Source: Solobacterium sp. (GTDB lineage: Bacteria > Bacillota_I > Bacilli_A > Erysipelotrichales > Erysipelotrichaceae). From it: a DNA stretch of 64,000 bases. Below, piece by piece: positions 35,225 through 43,401 of this stretch. The notes below the pieces were generated by a model. That model saw nothing but the letters and a program-made list of their open reading frames with translations, was not told the origin of the DNA and made no database searches. A program made the position numbers and the translations under genes. How positions within the stretch are numbered: the first letter of the stretch is position 1; each line of letters begins with the position of its first letter. The stretch spans positions 1 through 64,000 of the forward strand of contig JAFRCE010000022.1 in NCBI GenBank assembly GCA_017404505.1, written 5' to 3'.

Positions 35225-35270
35225 AAATGCAGAACGGGTGGGCGAAATGCCACATTCGTTCTGCATTTTA
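35225..35270 (+). terminator. Terminator of the GH1 gene at 33.8 kb
   Basis: Eleven-bp stem AAATGCAGAAC (35225-35235) and GTTCTGCATTT (35258-35268) around a 22-base loop. Confidence 0.8.
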
Positions 35271-35305
35271 CTTTTGCGGGCACGTATAATAGGACTTAGT
35301 AACAA

Positions 35306-36853
35306 ATGGTGATGAATATGAATTTAAGTTGGTTGGAACCGTATATTACGGTAATCAGTCAGATTGCTTTGACTGTCGGCCTGTGGGCGCTGCTGAAAAA
35401 ATGCGGGAATAAAGGCTGGTATGCCCTGATTCCGGGATTCCGCTGGTACGCTCTGAGTGACTGTGTCGGCCGCGAGTCCTCCGGTACCGGGGCAATGGTC
35501 TCTGAACTGGTTTATCTGGTGCAGAATGTGCTGGCTCTTATACTGCCGGCGGAAAATCCGGTGCTCGTACTGGTGTTACTGGGAGACCTTGTCTGCCAGA
35601 TCTTCATGGCTGTTTACATACTCCGTATCGCTATGGGTGTCTGTCAGGTATTCAATGTCAAACGGTACTGGTCAGCCCTGTGGCTGTTCATCCCGGCAAT
35701 CATGGCGTGCTGGTTCGGTTTCAACAGGAAGAAGCAGCCGATCTATATCGACCGTTACAATGACGACGGTGTGCTGGCCGGTACCCGGCCGGCTCAGCTG
35801 GATGAGATCATTGCCTCCCGTATTTCCGAAGAAGATGCCGCCAGACCCGGTCTGCATATCCGGCTGCGGGAGAGAACGGCTATGGTACAGTTCAAGAAAC
35901 GTTACCTGCTGAAGGATGTTCATCTCGATATCCCCAACGGCAGTCTGGTCCTGCTGCTCGGCGGTTCCGGTGCCGGCAAGACAACTCTGGTCAATGCCAT
36001 CAACGGTTATGAAAAAGCCGATGCCGATATCTATCTCAATGGCAGTAATATCTACGAAAACTACGATCAGATGAAATACCGGATCGGCTTTGTTCCCCAG
36101 CAGGATCTGCTGCGGATGAACGATTCCGTCAACGGTACCCTGAATGATGCGGCGCTGCTTCGTCTTCCCTCAGATACCAGCCGGGCTGAGCGGAGAAAGA
36201 TCATTGACGATGTCATGGAAACTCTGGGCATGGCAGGGAGAACATCCGGCCTGGTCGCGAAAAAGTCAGGCGGTCAGAAAAAGCGTATTTCCATCGGCAT
36301 GGAACTGATCTCCGATCCGGATCTGTTTATCCTCGACGAACCGGACTCCGGTCTGGACGGCGTCATTGCCCGCGAACTGTTTGAAAAACTGCGGCGGATC
36401 GCCGATAACGGAAAAATCGTTATTGCCATCACCCATACACCGGACCGGGTTGCCGATCTGTTTGACAAGGTCATCGTTCTGGCCAGGGATTCCGGCCGCT
36501 GCGGCCGTCTGGCCTTCTACGGATCGCCGGACGAAGCACGGGAATTCTTCGGCCGTGACACCATGGAAAGAATTGTCATGTGCGTCAACCGGGAAGAAGA
36601 AGGCGGCGAAGGCAGAGCGGACGAATTCATCAACCGTTATGCCGCGATGATCAACAGAAAAAACGCCGGATCCGAAGAAACCGCTGAAACAGTCACACCG
36701 GAAGAAAAACCGGAAGACACCAAAGAGACGGAAAAGAAGCCGGCTGAAAAGACAAAGACGGAAAAGGGAAAGAAACAGTCCGGCAAAAACAGCAGTCAAA
36801 AGAATAAAAAGAAGAAGAAAAAGAACCAGAAGAAAGGAGGCAGCAGATCATGA
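35306..36853 (+). CDS. ABC transporter ATPase (ABCG-like) with N-terminal membrane domain and Lys-rich tail
   Basis: 515 residues in three parts. Residues ~10-135 have four hydrophobic helices resembling the DUF5684-type membrane module (KKCGNKGWYALIPGFRWYALSD). Residues ~185-415 are an ATPase: Walker A LLGGSGAGKTTLVNAING, signature KSGGQKKRISIGMELIS, Walker B LFILDEPDSGLDG, switch His in VIAITHTPDRV, most like ABCG/eye-pigment-type exporters. The last ~70 residues are an extreme Glu/Lys/Thr tail ending in a run of lysines. It overlaps the permease gene by ATGA. Substrate unknown. TATAAT at 35285-35290. Confidence 0.85.
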   Translation: MVMNMNLSWLEPYITVISQIALTVGLWALLKKCGNKGWYALIPGFRWYALSDCVGRESSGTGAMVSELVYLVQNVLALILPAENPVLVLVLLGDLVCQIFMAVYILRIAMGVCQVFNVKRYWSALWLFIPAIMACWFGFNRKKQPIYIDRYNDDGVLAGTRPAQLDEIIASRISEEDAARPGLHIRLRERTAMVQFKKRYLLKDVHLDIPNGSLVLLLGGSGAGKTTLVNAINGYEKADADIYLNGSNIYENYDQMKYRIGFVPQQDLLRMNDSVNGTLNDAALLRLPSDTSRAERRKIIDDVMETLGMAGRTSGLVAKKSGGQKKRISIGMELISDPDLFILDEPDSGLDGVIARELFEKLRRIADNGKIVIAITHTPDRVADLFDKVIVLARDSGRCGRLAFYGSPDEAREFFGRDTMERIVMCVNREEEGGEGRADEFINRYAAMINRKNAGSEETAETVTPEEKPEDTKETEKKPAEKTKTEKGKKQSGKNSSQKNKKKKKKNQKKGGSRS

Positions 36854-37791
36854 GTGAAACGATCAGATACCGTGGCCGGATCGCCCAGATCCGTATCTGC
36901 CTCGGCAAGCTTCTGCGTATGTTTCTTTATCAGAATGACTGGAAAGCGCTGCCGATGTCTGCCATTATCGCGGGTCTTGTGACCTTCGCGGTCGGCAACA
37001 ATATTTTCAAGACACAGGAAGGAACGATGAGCGGCTGCTTCTCGCTGGTCTGTGTCTGCATCTGGAACGGCTTCTTCAATTCGATTCAGTCGGTCTGCCG
37101 TGAAAGAGCGATCATCAAGCGTGAACACCGCTCCGGTATGCATATCACTTCCTATATCGCGGCCCATATGATCTATCAGATGCTGATGTGCATCGCTCAG
37201 ACGGGAATCCTGCTGGGTATCTGCGCGCTGGCCGGTGTTCAGTATCCGGAAAAGGGACTGATTACCCAATGGTTCATCGTCGATTTCGCGGTCTCGATGT
37301 TCCTGATCACCTATACGGCGGATATGATCTCACTGGCCATCTCCTGTATCGTCAAAAACACGACAACGGCGATGACCGTCATGCCGTTCCTGCTGATCTT
37401 TCAGCTAATCTTCTCAGGTGGTCTGATCTATCTGGAAGGGCCGGCGGAGAAACTGACAGATCTGACGATCGCCAAATGGGGCCTGCAGGATATGTGCGCA
37501 CTGTGCAACATCAATTCCCAGCCCAATGTCACGCTGTGGAATACGATCTGGAATTTCCGTGAATTTGAAATGGGCGGCATCCAGCCGGTCAAGATGTTCA
37601 CCGATGATATCCTTAAGAACAATCGGCTGGATGAGTTCCTGGCCAAAGCCGGTGAATACACGCAGAAAGAAGCTTATGTATCGACAGCTGAGAACGTTCT
37701 GACATGCTGGGGAGCCATGATCATGATGGCTCTGCTGTTCGCCGTGATCGCAATTGTTTCTCTGGAATTTGTCGATCAGGACAGCCGCTGA
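36850..37791 (+). CDS. ABC-2 type permease
   Basis: 313 residues with about six helices, matching the ABCG-type membrane half: MFLYQNDWKALPMSAIIAGLV, CVCIWNGFFNSIQSVCRERAII, YIAAHMIYQMLMCIAQTGI and TAMTVMPFLLIFQLIFSGGLIY. The RERAIIKREHRSGM segment is the coupling region of such permeases. Coupled to the upstream ATPase by a four-base overlap; together they make an exporter half each. Confidence 0.88.
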   Translation: MSETIRYRGRIAQIRICLGKLLRMFLYQNDWKALPMSAIIAGLVTFAVGNNIFKTQEGTMSGCFSLVCVCIWNGFFNSIQSVCRERAIIKREHRSGMHITSYIAAHMIYQMLMCIAQTGILLGICALAGVQYPEKGLITQWFIVDFAVSMFLITYTADMISLAISCIVKNTTTAMTVMPFLLIFQLIFSGGLIYLEGPAEKLTDLTIAKWGLQDMCALCNINSQPNVTLWNTIWNFREFEMGGIQPVKMFTDDILKNNRLDEFLAKAGEYTQKEAYVSTAENVLTCWGAMIMMALLFAVIAIVSLEFVDQDSR

Positions 37792-37795
37792 ATCA

Positions 37796-37820
37796 ACCGC
37801 ATGCGAATGCGGTTTTTCAT
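37796..37820 (+). terminator. Terminator of the ABC exporter operon
   Basis: ACCGCAT (37796-37802), GCGA loop, ATGCGGT (37807-37813), then TTTTTCATTT. Confidence 0.88.
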
Positions 37821-37892
37821 TTAAGCGGGAACTGGTGCTTTACCGCTAAGATTGTCTGTTTCTGACATCGGAAAAGTGTTATGATAGTCGCA

Positions 37893-38004
37893 TTGAGGGA
37901 GTAACAGGCGCAAAGCGTATATCTGCCGTCATCACGGTACTCATGCCCGGCTGATATTCAAACTGTGAGACTCATGATGATTTTTCAGCATGAGTTTTCT
38001 TTTT
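37893..38004 (+). ncRNA. yybP-ykoY (Mn2+) riboswitch with terminator
   Basis: The leader between TATGAT (37880-37885) and the antiporter gene carries the conserved parts of the manganese aptamer: GAGGGAGTA at 37895-37903, GTCATCACGG at 37928-37937, CCCGGCTGA at 37946-37954, and the closing GAGACTC at 37967-37973, which pairs back to the start. The second and third correspond to the GUCA...CG and CCGGCU elements that form the two metal-binding loops. A terminator overlaps the aptamer end: ACTCATG (37970-37976) with CATGAGT (37989-37995) and a T run. Metal-stabilised closing helix would free the gene from this terminator, so Mn2+ should switch it on. Aptamer bounds are approximate. Confidence 0.85.
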
Positions 38005-38033
38005 GATGAACGCATGCGAATGGAGGTATATTC

Positions 38034-39005
38034 ATGTTTGTTGCAGTTTTATTATTTCTGCTCGGTTTCGCCTTACTGATCAAAGGCGGTGACTGGTTTG
38101 TTGACGGGGCGACAGGTATTGCCCACCGGTTCCATCTGCCGGAACTTCTGATTGGTGCGACCGTCGTATCGATCGGTACGACACTGCCGGAAGTCATGGT
38201 ATCCGCTCAGGCGGCTCTGCAGAACAACAGCGGCATTTCCTATGGCAATGCCATCGGTTCCATTATCTGCAATACCAGTCTGATCGCGGCTTTGACCGTC
38301 GCCATTAAACCGGGCCTGGTCAATAAGAAATCCCTGCGTCTGCCGGCGGCGGCTTTCTTCCTGGCGGCGGCGATCTATTCTCTGGTGGCCTACACGGCCG
38401 GCCGGTTCGACAGATGGGTGGGTATTCTGTTCCTCTGCATGTTTGCCGTATATATGGTTATTTCCGTCATGCAGATGAAAAACAATCCGGAAGAGGCAGC
38501 AGGAGCTGAAGAAGAGGAAAAGACAGAAGAAACCACTCTGACTAAGGATATCGGACTGCTCGTTGTCGGTGCCGCAGCAATTGCCTGGGGTGCCAATCTG
38601 CTCGTCAATAACGGCACGATCATTGCCCAGGCTCTCGGTGTTCCGGATTCGGTCATCGGTCTGACAATGGTCGCACTGGGGACTTCACTGCCGGAGCTGA
38701 TCACGGCGATCACTTCCCTGATGAAAGGGCATGGTGCGCTGTCACTGGGCAACGTCATCGGCGCCAACCTGTTCAATATCGTTCTTGTTTCCGGTACTGC
38801 CATTTCCATTGCGCCGTTTGCCATTCCGGCTGAGAAGCAACTGCTTGGTATGAATTCCTCGCTGCTGGTTGATATTCCGGTCATGCTCGGTGTCATGCTG
38901 TTACTGTGTGTACCGGCATTGAAGAACGGCAAACTGTATCGCTGGCAGGGCATCATACTGCTGACAATTTACGCGCTGTTTACGATTTATCAGTTCGTAC
39001 TCTGA
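38034..39005 (+). CDS. CaxA/YrbG-type cation antiporter, probable Mn2+ or Ca2+ exporter
   Basis: 323 residues, ten helices in two homologous halves. Each half has the alpha-repeat of Na+/Ca2+ exchangers: ATVVSIGTTLPEVMVSAQAAL with GNAIGSIICNTS, and TMVALGTSLPELITAITSL with LGNVIGANLFNIV. An acidic loop (EEAAGAEEEEKTEE) separates them. Family name says calcium/sodium, but the upstream manganese riboswitch argues that manganese efflux is at least one physiological role, as for other yybP-ykoY-controlled exporters. Confidence 0.92.
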   Translation: MFVAVLLFLLGFALLIKGGDWFVDGATGIAHRFHLPELLIGATVVSIGTTLPEVMVSAQAALQNNSGISYGNAIGSIICNTSLIAALTVAIKPGLVNKKSLRLPAAAFFLAAAIYSLVAYTAGRFDRWVGILFLCMFAVYMVISVMQMKNNPEEAAGAEEEEKTEETTLTKDIGLLVVGAAAIAWGANLLVNNGTIIAQALGVPDSVIGLTMVALGTSLPELITAITSLMKGHGALSLGNVIGANLFNIVLVSGTAISIAPFAIPAEKQLLGMNSSLLVDIPVMLGVMLLLCVPALKNGKLYRWQGIILLTIYALFTIYQFVL

Positions 39006-39105
39006 TGTTTGCTTTTGAAAACAGTCTGTGAAAGTCCTCAAATAAGTGAGGACTTTTATTATGGAATTCCGCCATGCATCTCTATATGACAGTTGGAGGT
39101 GATCT

Positions 39106-39927
39106 ATGAAAAGATTCGAAGAATTAACGATCAAAGATGATTTTATGTTTCTGACTGTCATGAGCAGAGAAGAGAATCTCAGAGAGTTCCTGCACCGCCT
39201 GTTTCCGGAAAGGAGTATCGAAAAGCTGATCATCGACAGAGAAAAAGCGATGAAGTCAGCCTATGATTCGCATGGTATCTGCACTGATCTGAAAGTGACG
39301 TTTGAAGGTGATGTATGCATTGTTGAAATGAACTGCAATTACCGTATCGGCAGTCTTCGGCGCGGCAGATACTATGCCTCGGAAGCGGATACGCAACTGC
39401 TGAAAAAAGGAGAAGAATATCAGGAACTCCCGGATGTGACCATCGTTTTCATCATTGGTGAAGATCTGTTTCATGATAATATATGTATGCACACAGGAGA
39501 GGTCAGATGGGAACCGGAAGGGAAGCCGTCTGACGGTGACGGCAGGAAGTGGATCTATCTGAACATCAATGCCGCGGATTATAATGTGAATGACAGACTG
39601 GCGGAAGTTCTATGCTATATCAGAGACGGAAAGAATGAAAGCTCTGACGCATTTATCAGGAAACTGGAGAAGGATGCGGAAGAAGTGCGCATGGACCCGC
39701 AGGAGAGGAGAGCCTACATGAAGATGGAAGAAAGGCTGAGAAATGAACGTCGGCTGGGACGCGAAGAGGGTCTTGTGGAAGGAAAGAAGGAAGGCAGAAA
39801 TACAGCAGTCTGCGAACTGCTGCTGAGCGGTGCGATCGATATGGCCACAGCAGTAAGCATCAGCGGTCTGAGTGAAGAAGAGATACAGGCGTATCTGGAA
39901 ACAATGCCGGAAAGGAAAAAAGCCTGA
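39106..39927 (+). CDS. Rpn/PD-(D/E)XK nuclease family putative transposase
   Basis: 273 residues. Typical start FEELTIKDDFMFLTVMSREENLREFLHRLFP. The nuclease core is GICTDLKVTFEGDVCIVEMNCN, with the Asp and Glu of the PD-(D/E)XK motif but Asn where most relatives have Gln. VTIVFIIGEDLFHDN follows. The C-terminus is a charged coiled segment (RLGREEGLVEGKKEGRN) and a small helical end. Rpn proteins promote RecA-independent recombination, and some act in phage defence. No other mobile gene is adjacent. Confidence 0.88.
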   Translation: MKRFEELTIKDDFMFLTVMSREENLREFLHRLFPERSIEKLIIDREKAMKSAYDSHGICTDLKVTFEGDVCIVEMNCNYRIGSLRRGRYYASEADTQLLKKGEEYQELPDVTIVFIIGEDLFHDNICMHTGEVRWEPEGKPSDGDGRKWIYLNINAADYNVNDRLAEVLCYIRDGKNESSDAFIRKLEKDAEEVRMDPQERRAYMKMEERLRNERRLGREEGLVEGKKEGRNTAVCELLLSGAIDMATAVSISGLSEEEIQAYLETMPERKKA

Positions 39928-39973
39928 AATCATCCGCATTGAAACACGATCAGACAGAGAATATAATAACCAT

Positions 39974-40033
39974 GGCATCGGACCCGCGTTTCCAACCGTT
40001 GATAAAAGCGTCAGAGGTCCGGTGCTATTTTTT
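39974..40033 (+). ncRNA. Hairpin transcript or long-loop terminator
   Basis: GCATCGGACC (39975-39984) pairs with GGTCCGGTGC (40016-40025), ten pairs with one wobble, followed by a T run; the loop of ~31 bases can fold further through CGC and GCG. TATAAT at 39962-39967 just upstream could start a ~60-base RNA. It could equally be only the terminator of the Rpn gene. Confidence 0.4.
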
Positions 40034-40068
40034 AATCCCTGCTGATATAATATTTCCGAGGAAATGAA

Positions 40069-40662
40069 ATGCTGAAAAAAGAAACAGATCTGACAGCTTT
40101 GAAAGAAAACTGGCCGGAGCATTATTACGAAATAGATGATATTCTGCTCCGCAAGCAACTGCTGGAAGAACACCCGGAAGACGCCAGGAGCAGGGAACTG
40201 CTTGATATATGGAATCAGCGTTTTCATGTCAGAAATGGAAAAGCGGCCGACCGTTTCATGGAAGCGTGGCTGATGCTGAAAATCGCTTCGGACGTGCCGG
40301 TCAGTTTTCTGAACCGCCGGTCCAAGGAAAAGGAACTGCTGAAATATGCCGGTTTCCTGCATCTGAGTGACGCCTCAGAAAAGATGCAGAGAGAGTGGCG
40401 GGATTTTGCCAGAACATTGCTGATCACATGCGCTGACACGAGAGCCTACCGGACCGCCATCTTCGGACTGATCGATCTGGGTGATAAAATCACCGCGATG
40501 CGGATTGCCGAGGAAATTGACCGGGTGACCGGTATCTATCCGGCTCAGCTGCAGCAGGAAGAACTGTTCAGAGAATTCCACACCGTGCTGATCCAGGCAT
40601 ATCAGGACATTCTGAATCATGGCGCAGAACTCTGGCACGAGTATCTGGAACAGCCGAAATAA
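40069..40662 (+). CDS. Conserved hypothetical protein (DUF6553-like)
   Basis: 197 residues, mostly helical and soluble. Conserved-looking parts are NWPEHYYEIDDILLRKQLLEEHPED and WLMLKIASDVPVSFLNRRSKEKELL. I think it matches the DUF6553 group of Bacillota, but this is from memory and uncertain. TATAAT at 40046-40051 and GAGGAAAT ribosome site upstream; it ends convergently with the mgl operon. Confidence 0.6.
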   Translation: MLKKETDLTALKENWPEHYYEIDDILLRKQLLEEHPEDARSRELLDIWNQRFHVRNGKAADRFMEAWLMLKIASDVPVSFLNRRSKEKELLKYAGFLHLSDASEKMQREWRDFARTLLITCADTRAYRTAIFGLIDLGDKITAMRIAEEIDRVTGIYPAQLQQEELFREFHTVLIQAYQDILNHGAELWHEYLEQPK

Positions 40663-40669
40663 AGATATA

Positions 40670-40715
40670 AAAAAACCGGTATGGCCGGCCGTAAGGCTGA
40701 CAATATCGGTTTTTT
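40670..40715. terminator. Bidirectional terminator between the hypothetical gene and mglC
   Basis: AAAAAACCGGTA (40670-40681) and TATCGGTTTTTT (40704-40715), with an inner GGCC/GGCT pairing. Confidence 0.8.
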
Positions 40716-40722
40716 AACATGC

Positions 40723-41712
40723 TTACTTTTTCTTGATGTTCTTTCTGACGTCGAGTGCGACAGCTACGACGATGACGATACCCTGAACGATGTAGTTGTA
40801 GTACGGGTTGACACCGAGGAACTGCAGAACGATCTTCAGAAGTTCGAAGACAAGGACACCGACGAGGACGCCCGGAACAGTACCGATACCACCGGTTGTG
40901 GAGACACCGCCGATCGTACATCCGGCGATGGCTTCCAGCTCATAACCCATACCCATGGATGCGGAGGCACCGCCTGATTTCGCTGCCAGCAGCCAGCCGG
41001 CTGTGGCATACATCATACCAGCTGTGATGTAGATCAGAGTCAGGGACTTTGTCGTGTTGACACCGGAGACTTCAGCAGCTACTTCGTTGCCGCCGATCGC
41101 ATACATGTATTTGCCGTGACGTGTTTTGTTGTACAGGAACCAGAAGAAGAGTCCGAAGCCGGCTGCGACAAAGAGCAGATAGGGAAGGTGGAAACCTGCG
41201 ACGTTACCGATACGGCCGGTAATCAGTTCGGTGTAGCCCTTCTGGAAGCCGCCGATCGGCTGAGCGTTTGTCAGAACCAGGCAGGAGCCGTAAACAATGG
41301 TCTGAACACCAAGAGTTGTGATGAACGGCGGAACCTTCAGTCTGGAAATGATCGTGCCGTTTACGAAGCCGATGAAGGCGCCGAGAGCGACGACGATGAG
41401 CAGAGCGACCCACATGTTGAACTGCGGCAGGTTGGCGAACAGACGGCCGCTGTAGTCAGCTCTCTGAACAAGAATACCGGATAAGCAGGCAGCCAGACCA
41501 ACCTGACGTCCCGCTGACAGGTCTGTACCTTTGGTGATCAGACAGCCCGATACACCAAGAGCGATAATGAAACGTACTGCTGTATTACTGATCAGGTTTC
41601 CGAAGTTGCCCCAGGAGAAGAAGTTCTTGGTCGTGAAACCTACGATAATCGAGACAATCGCCAGCATCGCAACGATTGGATTACCTTTTAAATAATCTAT
41701 AAACTTTTTCAT
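40723..41712 (-). CDS. mglC: Galactose/methylgalactoside ABC transporter permease
   Basis: 329 residues, eight to ten helices. Family features: NTAVRFIIALGVSGCLITKGTDLSAGRQVGLAA, GFVNGTIISRLKVPPFITTLGVQTI, NKTRHGKYMYAIGGNEVAAEVSGVN and the closing GGASASMGMGYELEAIAGCTIGG. Forms the membrane channel of the MglABC importer. 19 bases after mglA in the same operon. Confidence 0.93.
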   Translation of the reverse strand: MKKFIDYLKGNPIVAMLAIVSIIVGFTTKNFFSWGNFGNLISNTAVRFIIALGVSGCLITKGTDLSAGRQVGLAACLSGILVQRADYSGRLFANLPQFNMWVALLIVVALGAFIGFVNGTIISRLKVPPFITTLGVQTIVYGSCLVLTNAQPIGGFQKGYTELITGRIGNVAGFHLPYLLFVAAGFGLFFWFLYNKTRHGKYMYAIGGNEVAAEVSGVNTTKSLTLIYITAGMMYATAGWLLAAKSGGASASMGMGYELEAIAGCTIGGVSTTGGIGTVPGVLVGVLVFELLKIVLQFLGVNPYYNYIVQGIVIVVAVALDVRKNIKKK

Positions 41713-41731
41713 AATGTGTTATATCCCCTCA

Positions 41732-43243
41732 CTACGATTCAAATTGTGTTGCTAATTCCATAATATTTTCCTGCGTTGCGTCTTTGCCGTCGATAAAGCC
41801 GGTGACACGGCCGTCGCACATGACCATGATACGGTCGGACATACCGATCAGTTCGGCCATTTCGGAAGAGATCATGATGATGCTCTTGCCTTCCTTGGCC
41901 AGTTCAGCAATGATGCAGTAGATTTCGTACTTGGCACCGACGTCGATACCTCTGGTCGGCTCGTCAAGAATCAGGACATCCGGATTGTTGGCCAGCCATC
42001 TGCCGATCAGAACCTTCTGCTGGTTACCACCGGAGAGGGACTGGATCGGTGTCTTGCTGGAAGGAGTCTTGGTGTTCATCTTTTCGACGTTCTCCTGGAC
42101 CAGCTGTTCGATCTTCTTGGTATTCAGTACGATACCGTGCTCAACGTATTTGTTCAGCGACGCAATGGAAATGTTATCGGCAACTGAGAGGACACCGAGG
42201 ATACCGGATCCGCGTCTGTCTTCTGTCAGCATTGCGATGCCGTTGTCGATCGCATCTTTTGGTTTGGTGATTTTCAGTTCTTTGCCAAGATAACGGACGG
42301 TTCCGGAAGTCTTGGAACGGATGCCGAAGATACCTTCCATCAGTTCGGTACGCTGGGCACCGACCAGTCCGGCAACGCCGAGGATCTCACCCTTGCGGAC
42401 GTTGAAGGAGCAGTGACGGAAACTCTTCGGGTTGATGGACGTGAAGTCTTCCACTTCGAAGACGACATCGCCCGGAACGTTGTCTGTCGGCGGATACAGG
42501 TTTGTCAGTTCACGGCCGACCATCTTGGTGATGATGAAGTCGGTGGTCAGGCCCTTGGCATCCCAAGTGCCGATATACTGACCGTCACGCATGATCGTAA
42601 CTTCGTCGCTGATGCGCAGGATTTCGTCCATCTTATGAGAAATATAGACGATTGCGACACCTTTCGACTTCAGGTCTTCGACGATACGGAACAGTGCTTC
42701 AACTTCATTCTGTGTCAGTGATGATGTCGGTTCGTCGAGAATCAGAACACGGCAGTTGGCGGAGACCGCTTTGGCGATTTCCACTGACTGCATCTGTGAG
42801 ACACTGAGTTCACCGACTTTGGTTTTCGGATCGAAGTCCATTTTGACTTCTTTCAGAACCCGTGCTGCGTCAGCGTACATCTTTTCGTGATCGACGACGC
42901 TGATTGGACCGAATTTCTTTAGCGGATAACGTCCCAGATAAATGTTTTCACCGATCGTTCTTGCGGGGATCGGCTGCAATTCCTGGTGTACCATGGCAAT
43001 GCCTTTGTTCAGAGCATCCATCGGATTATGAATCTCTGCTTTCTGACCATCGATATAAATCTCGCCTTCATCCATTGAATAGATGCCGAACATGCACTTC
43101 ATAAGCGTTGATTTGCCGGCACCGTTTTCACCCATAAGGGCATGGACAGTACCGGGTCTCAGCTGCAGTTTTACATGATTCAGAGCGATAACACCAGGGA
43201 AAGCTTTATAGACGTCTTTCATTTCCAGAACAAATTCAGACAT
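41732..43243 (-). CDS. mglA: Galactose/methylgalactoside ABC transporter ATPase (tandem)
   Basis: 503 residues with two ATPase domains. First: Walker A GENGAGKSTLMKCMFG, signature LSVSQMQSVEIAKAVS, Walker B VLILDEPTSSL. Second: degenerate Walker A region GLVGAQRTELMEGIFGI, signature LSGGNQQKVLIGRWLA, Walker B VLILDEPTRGIDVG. This two-domain layout is standard for CUT2 sugar importers (MglA, RbsA). A cre-like site lies in its leader. Confidence 0.94.
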   Translation of the reverse strand: MSEFVLEMKDVYKAFPGVIALNHVKLQLRPGTVHALMGENGAGKSTLMKCMFGIYSMDEGEIYIDGQKAEIHNPMDALNKGIAMVHQELQPIPARTIGENIYLGRYPLKKFGPISVVDHEKMYADAARVLKEVKMDFDPKTKVGELSVSQMQSVEIAKAVSANCRVLILDEPTSSLTQNEVEALFRIVEDLKSKGVAIVYISHKMDEILRISDEVTIMRDGQYIGTWDAKGLTTDFIITKMVGRELTNLYPPTDNVPGDVVFEVEDFTSINPKSFRHCSFNVRKGEILGVAGLVGAQRTELMEGIFGIRSKTSGTVRYLGKELKITKPKDAIDNGIAMLTEDRRGSGILGVLSVADNISIASLNKYVEHGIVLNTKKIEQLVQENVEKMNTKTPSSKTPIQSLSGGNQQKVLIGRWLANNPDVLILDEPTRGIDVGAKYEIYCIIAELAKEGKSIIMISSEMAELIGMSDRIMVMCDGRVTGFIDGKDATQENIMELATQFES

Positions 43244-43298
43244 ATGATTAGATTGCCTCCCTTAACTTTACTTCTATTATATTAGTTTTTACGTCAAT

Positions 43299-43313
43299 CT
43301 GAAACCGCTTTCT
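43299..43313 (-). promoter_or_regulatory. Cre-like site between mglB and mglA
   Basis: CTGAAACCGCTTTCT differs from the CcpA consensus WTGNAANCGNWNNCW only at the first base. It sits in the mglB-mglA gap, where it could act as a roadblock. Confidence 0.45.
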
Positions 43314-43345
43314 TTATTGCGGCAGAGAAATAATACGGTAAAGAA

Positions 43346-43378
43346 AAGGGGGTATAAAGCCTTGGGCTATACCCCCTT
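43346..43378 (-). terminator. Attenuator-type terminator after mglB
   Basis: On the minus strand, GGGGGTATA pairs with TATACCCCC with an inner AGCC/GGCT stem, then TTTTCTTT. Partial read-through would give more binding protein than ATPase and permease, a common solution in binding-protein operons. Confidence 0.85.
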
Positions 43379-43401
43379 CTGGTTAAATGTTCAGATCAGA
43401 A

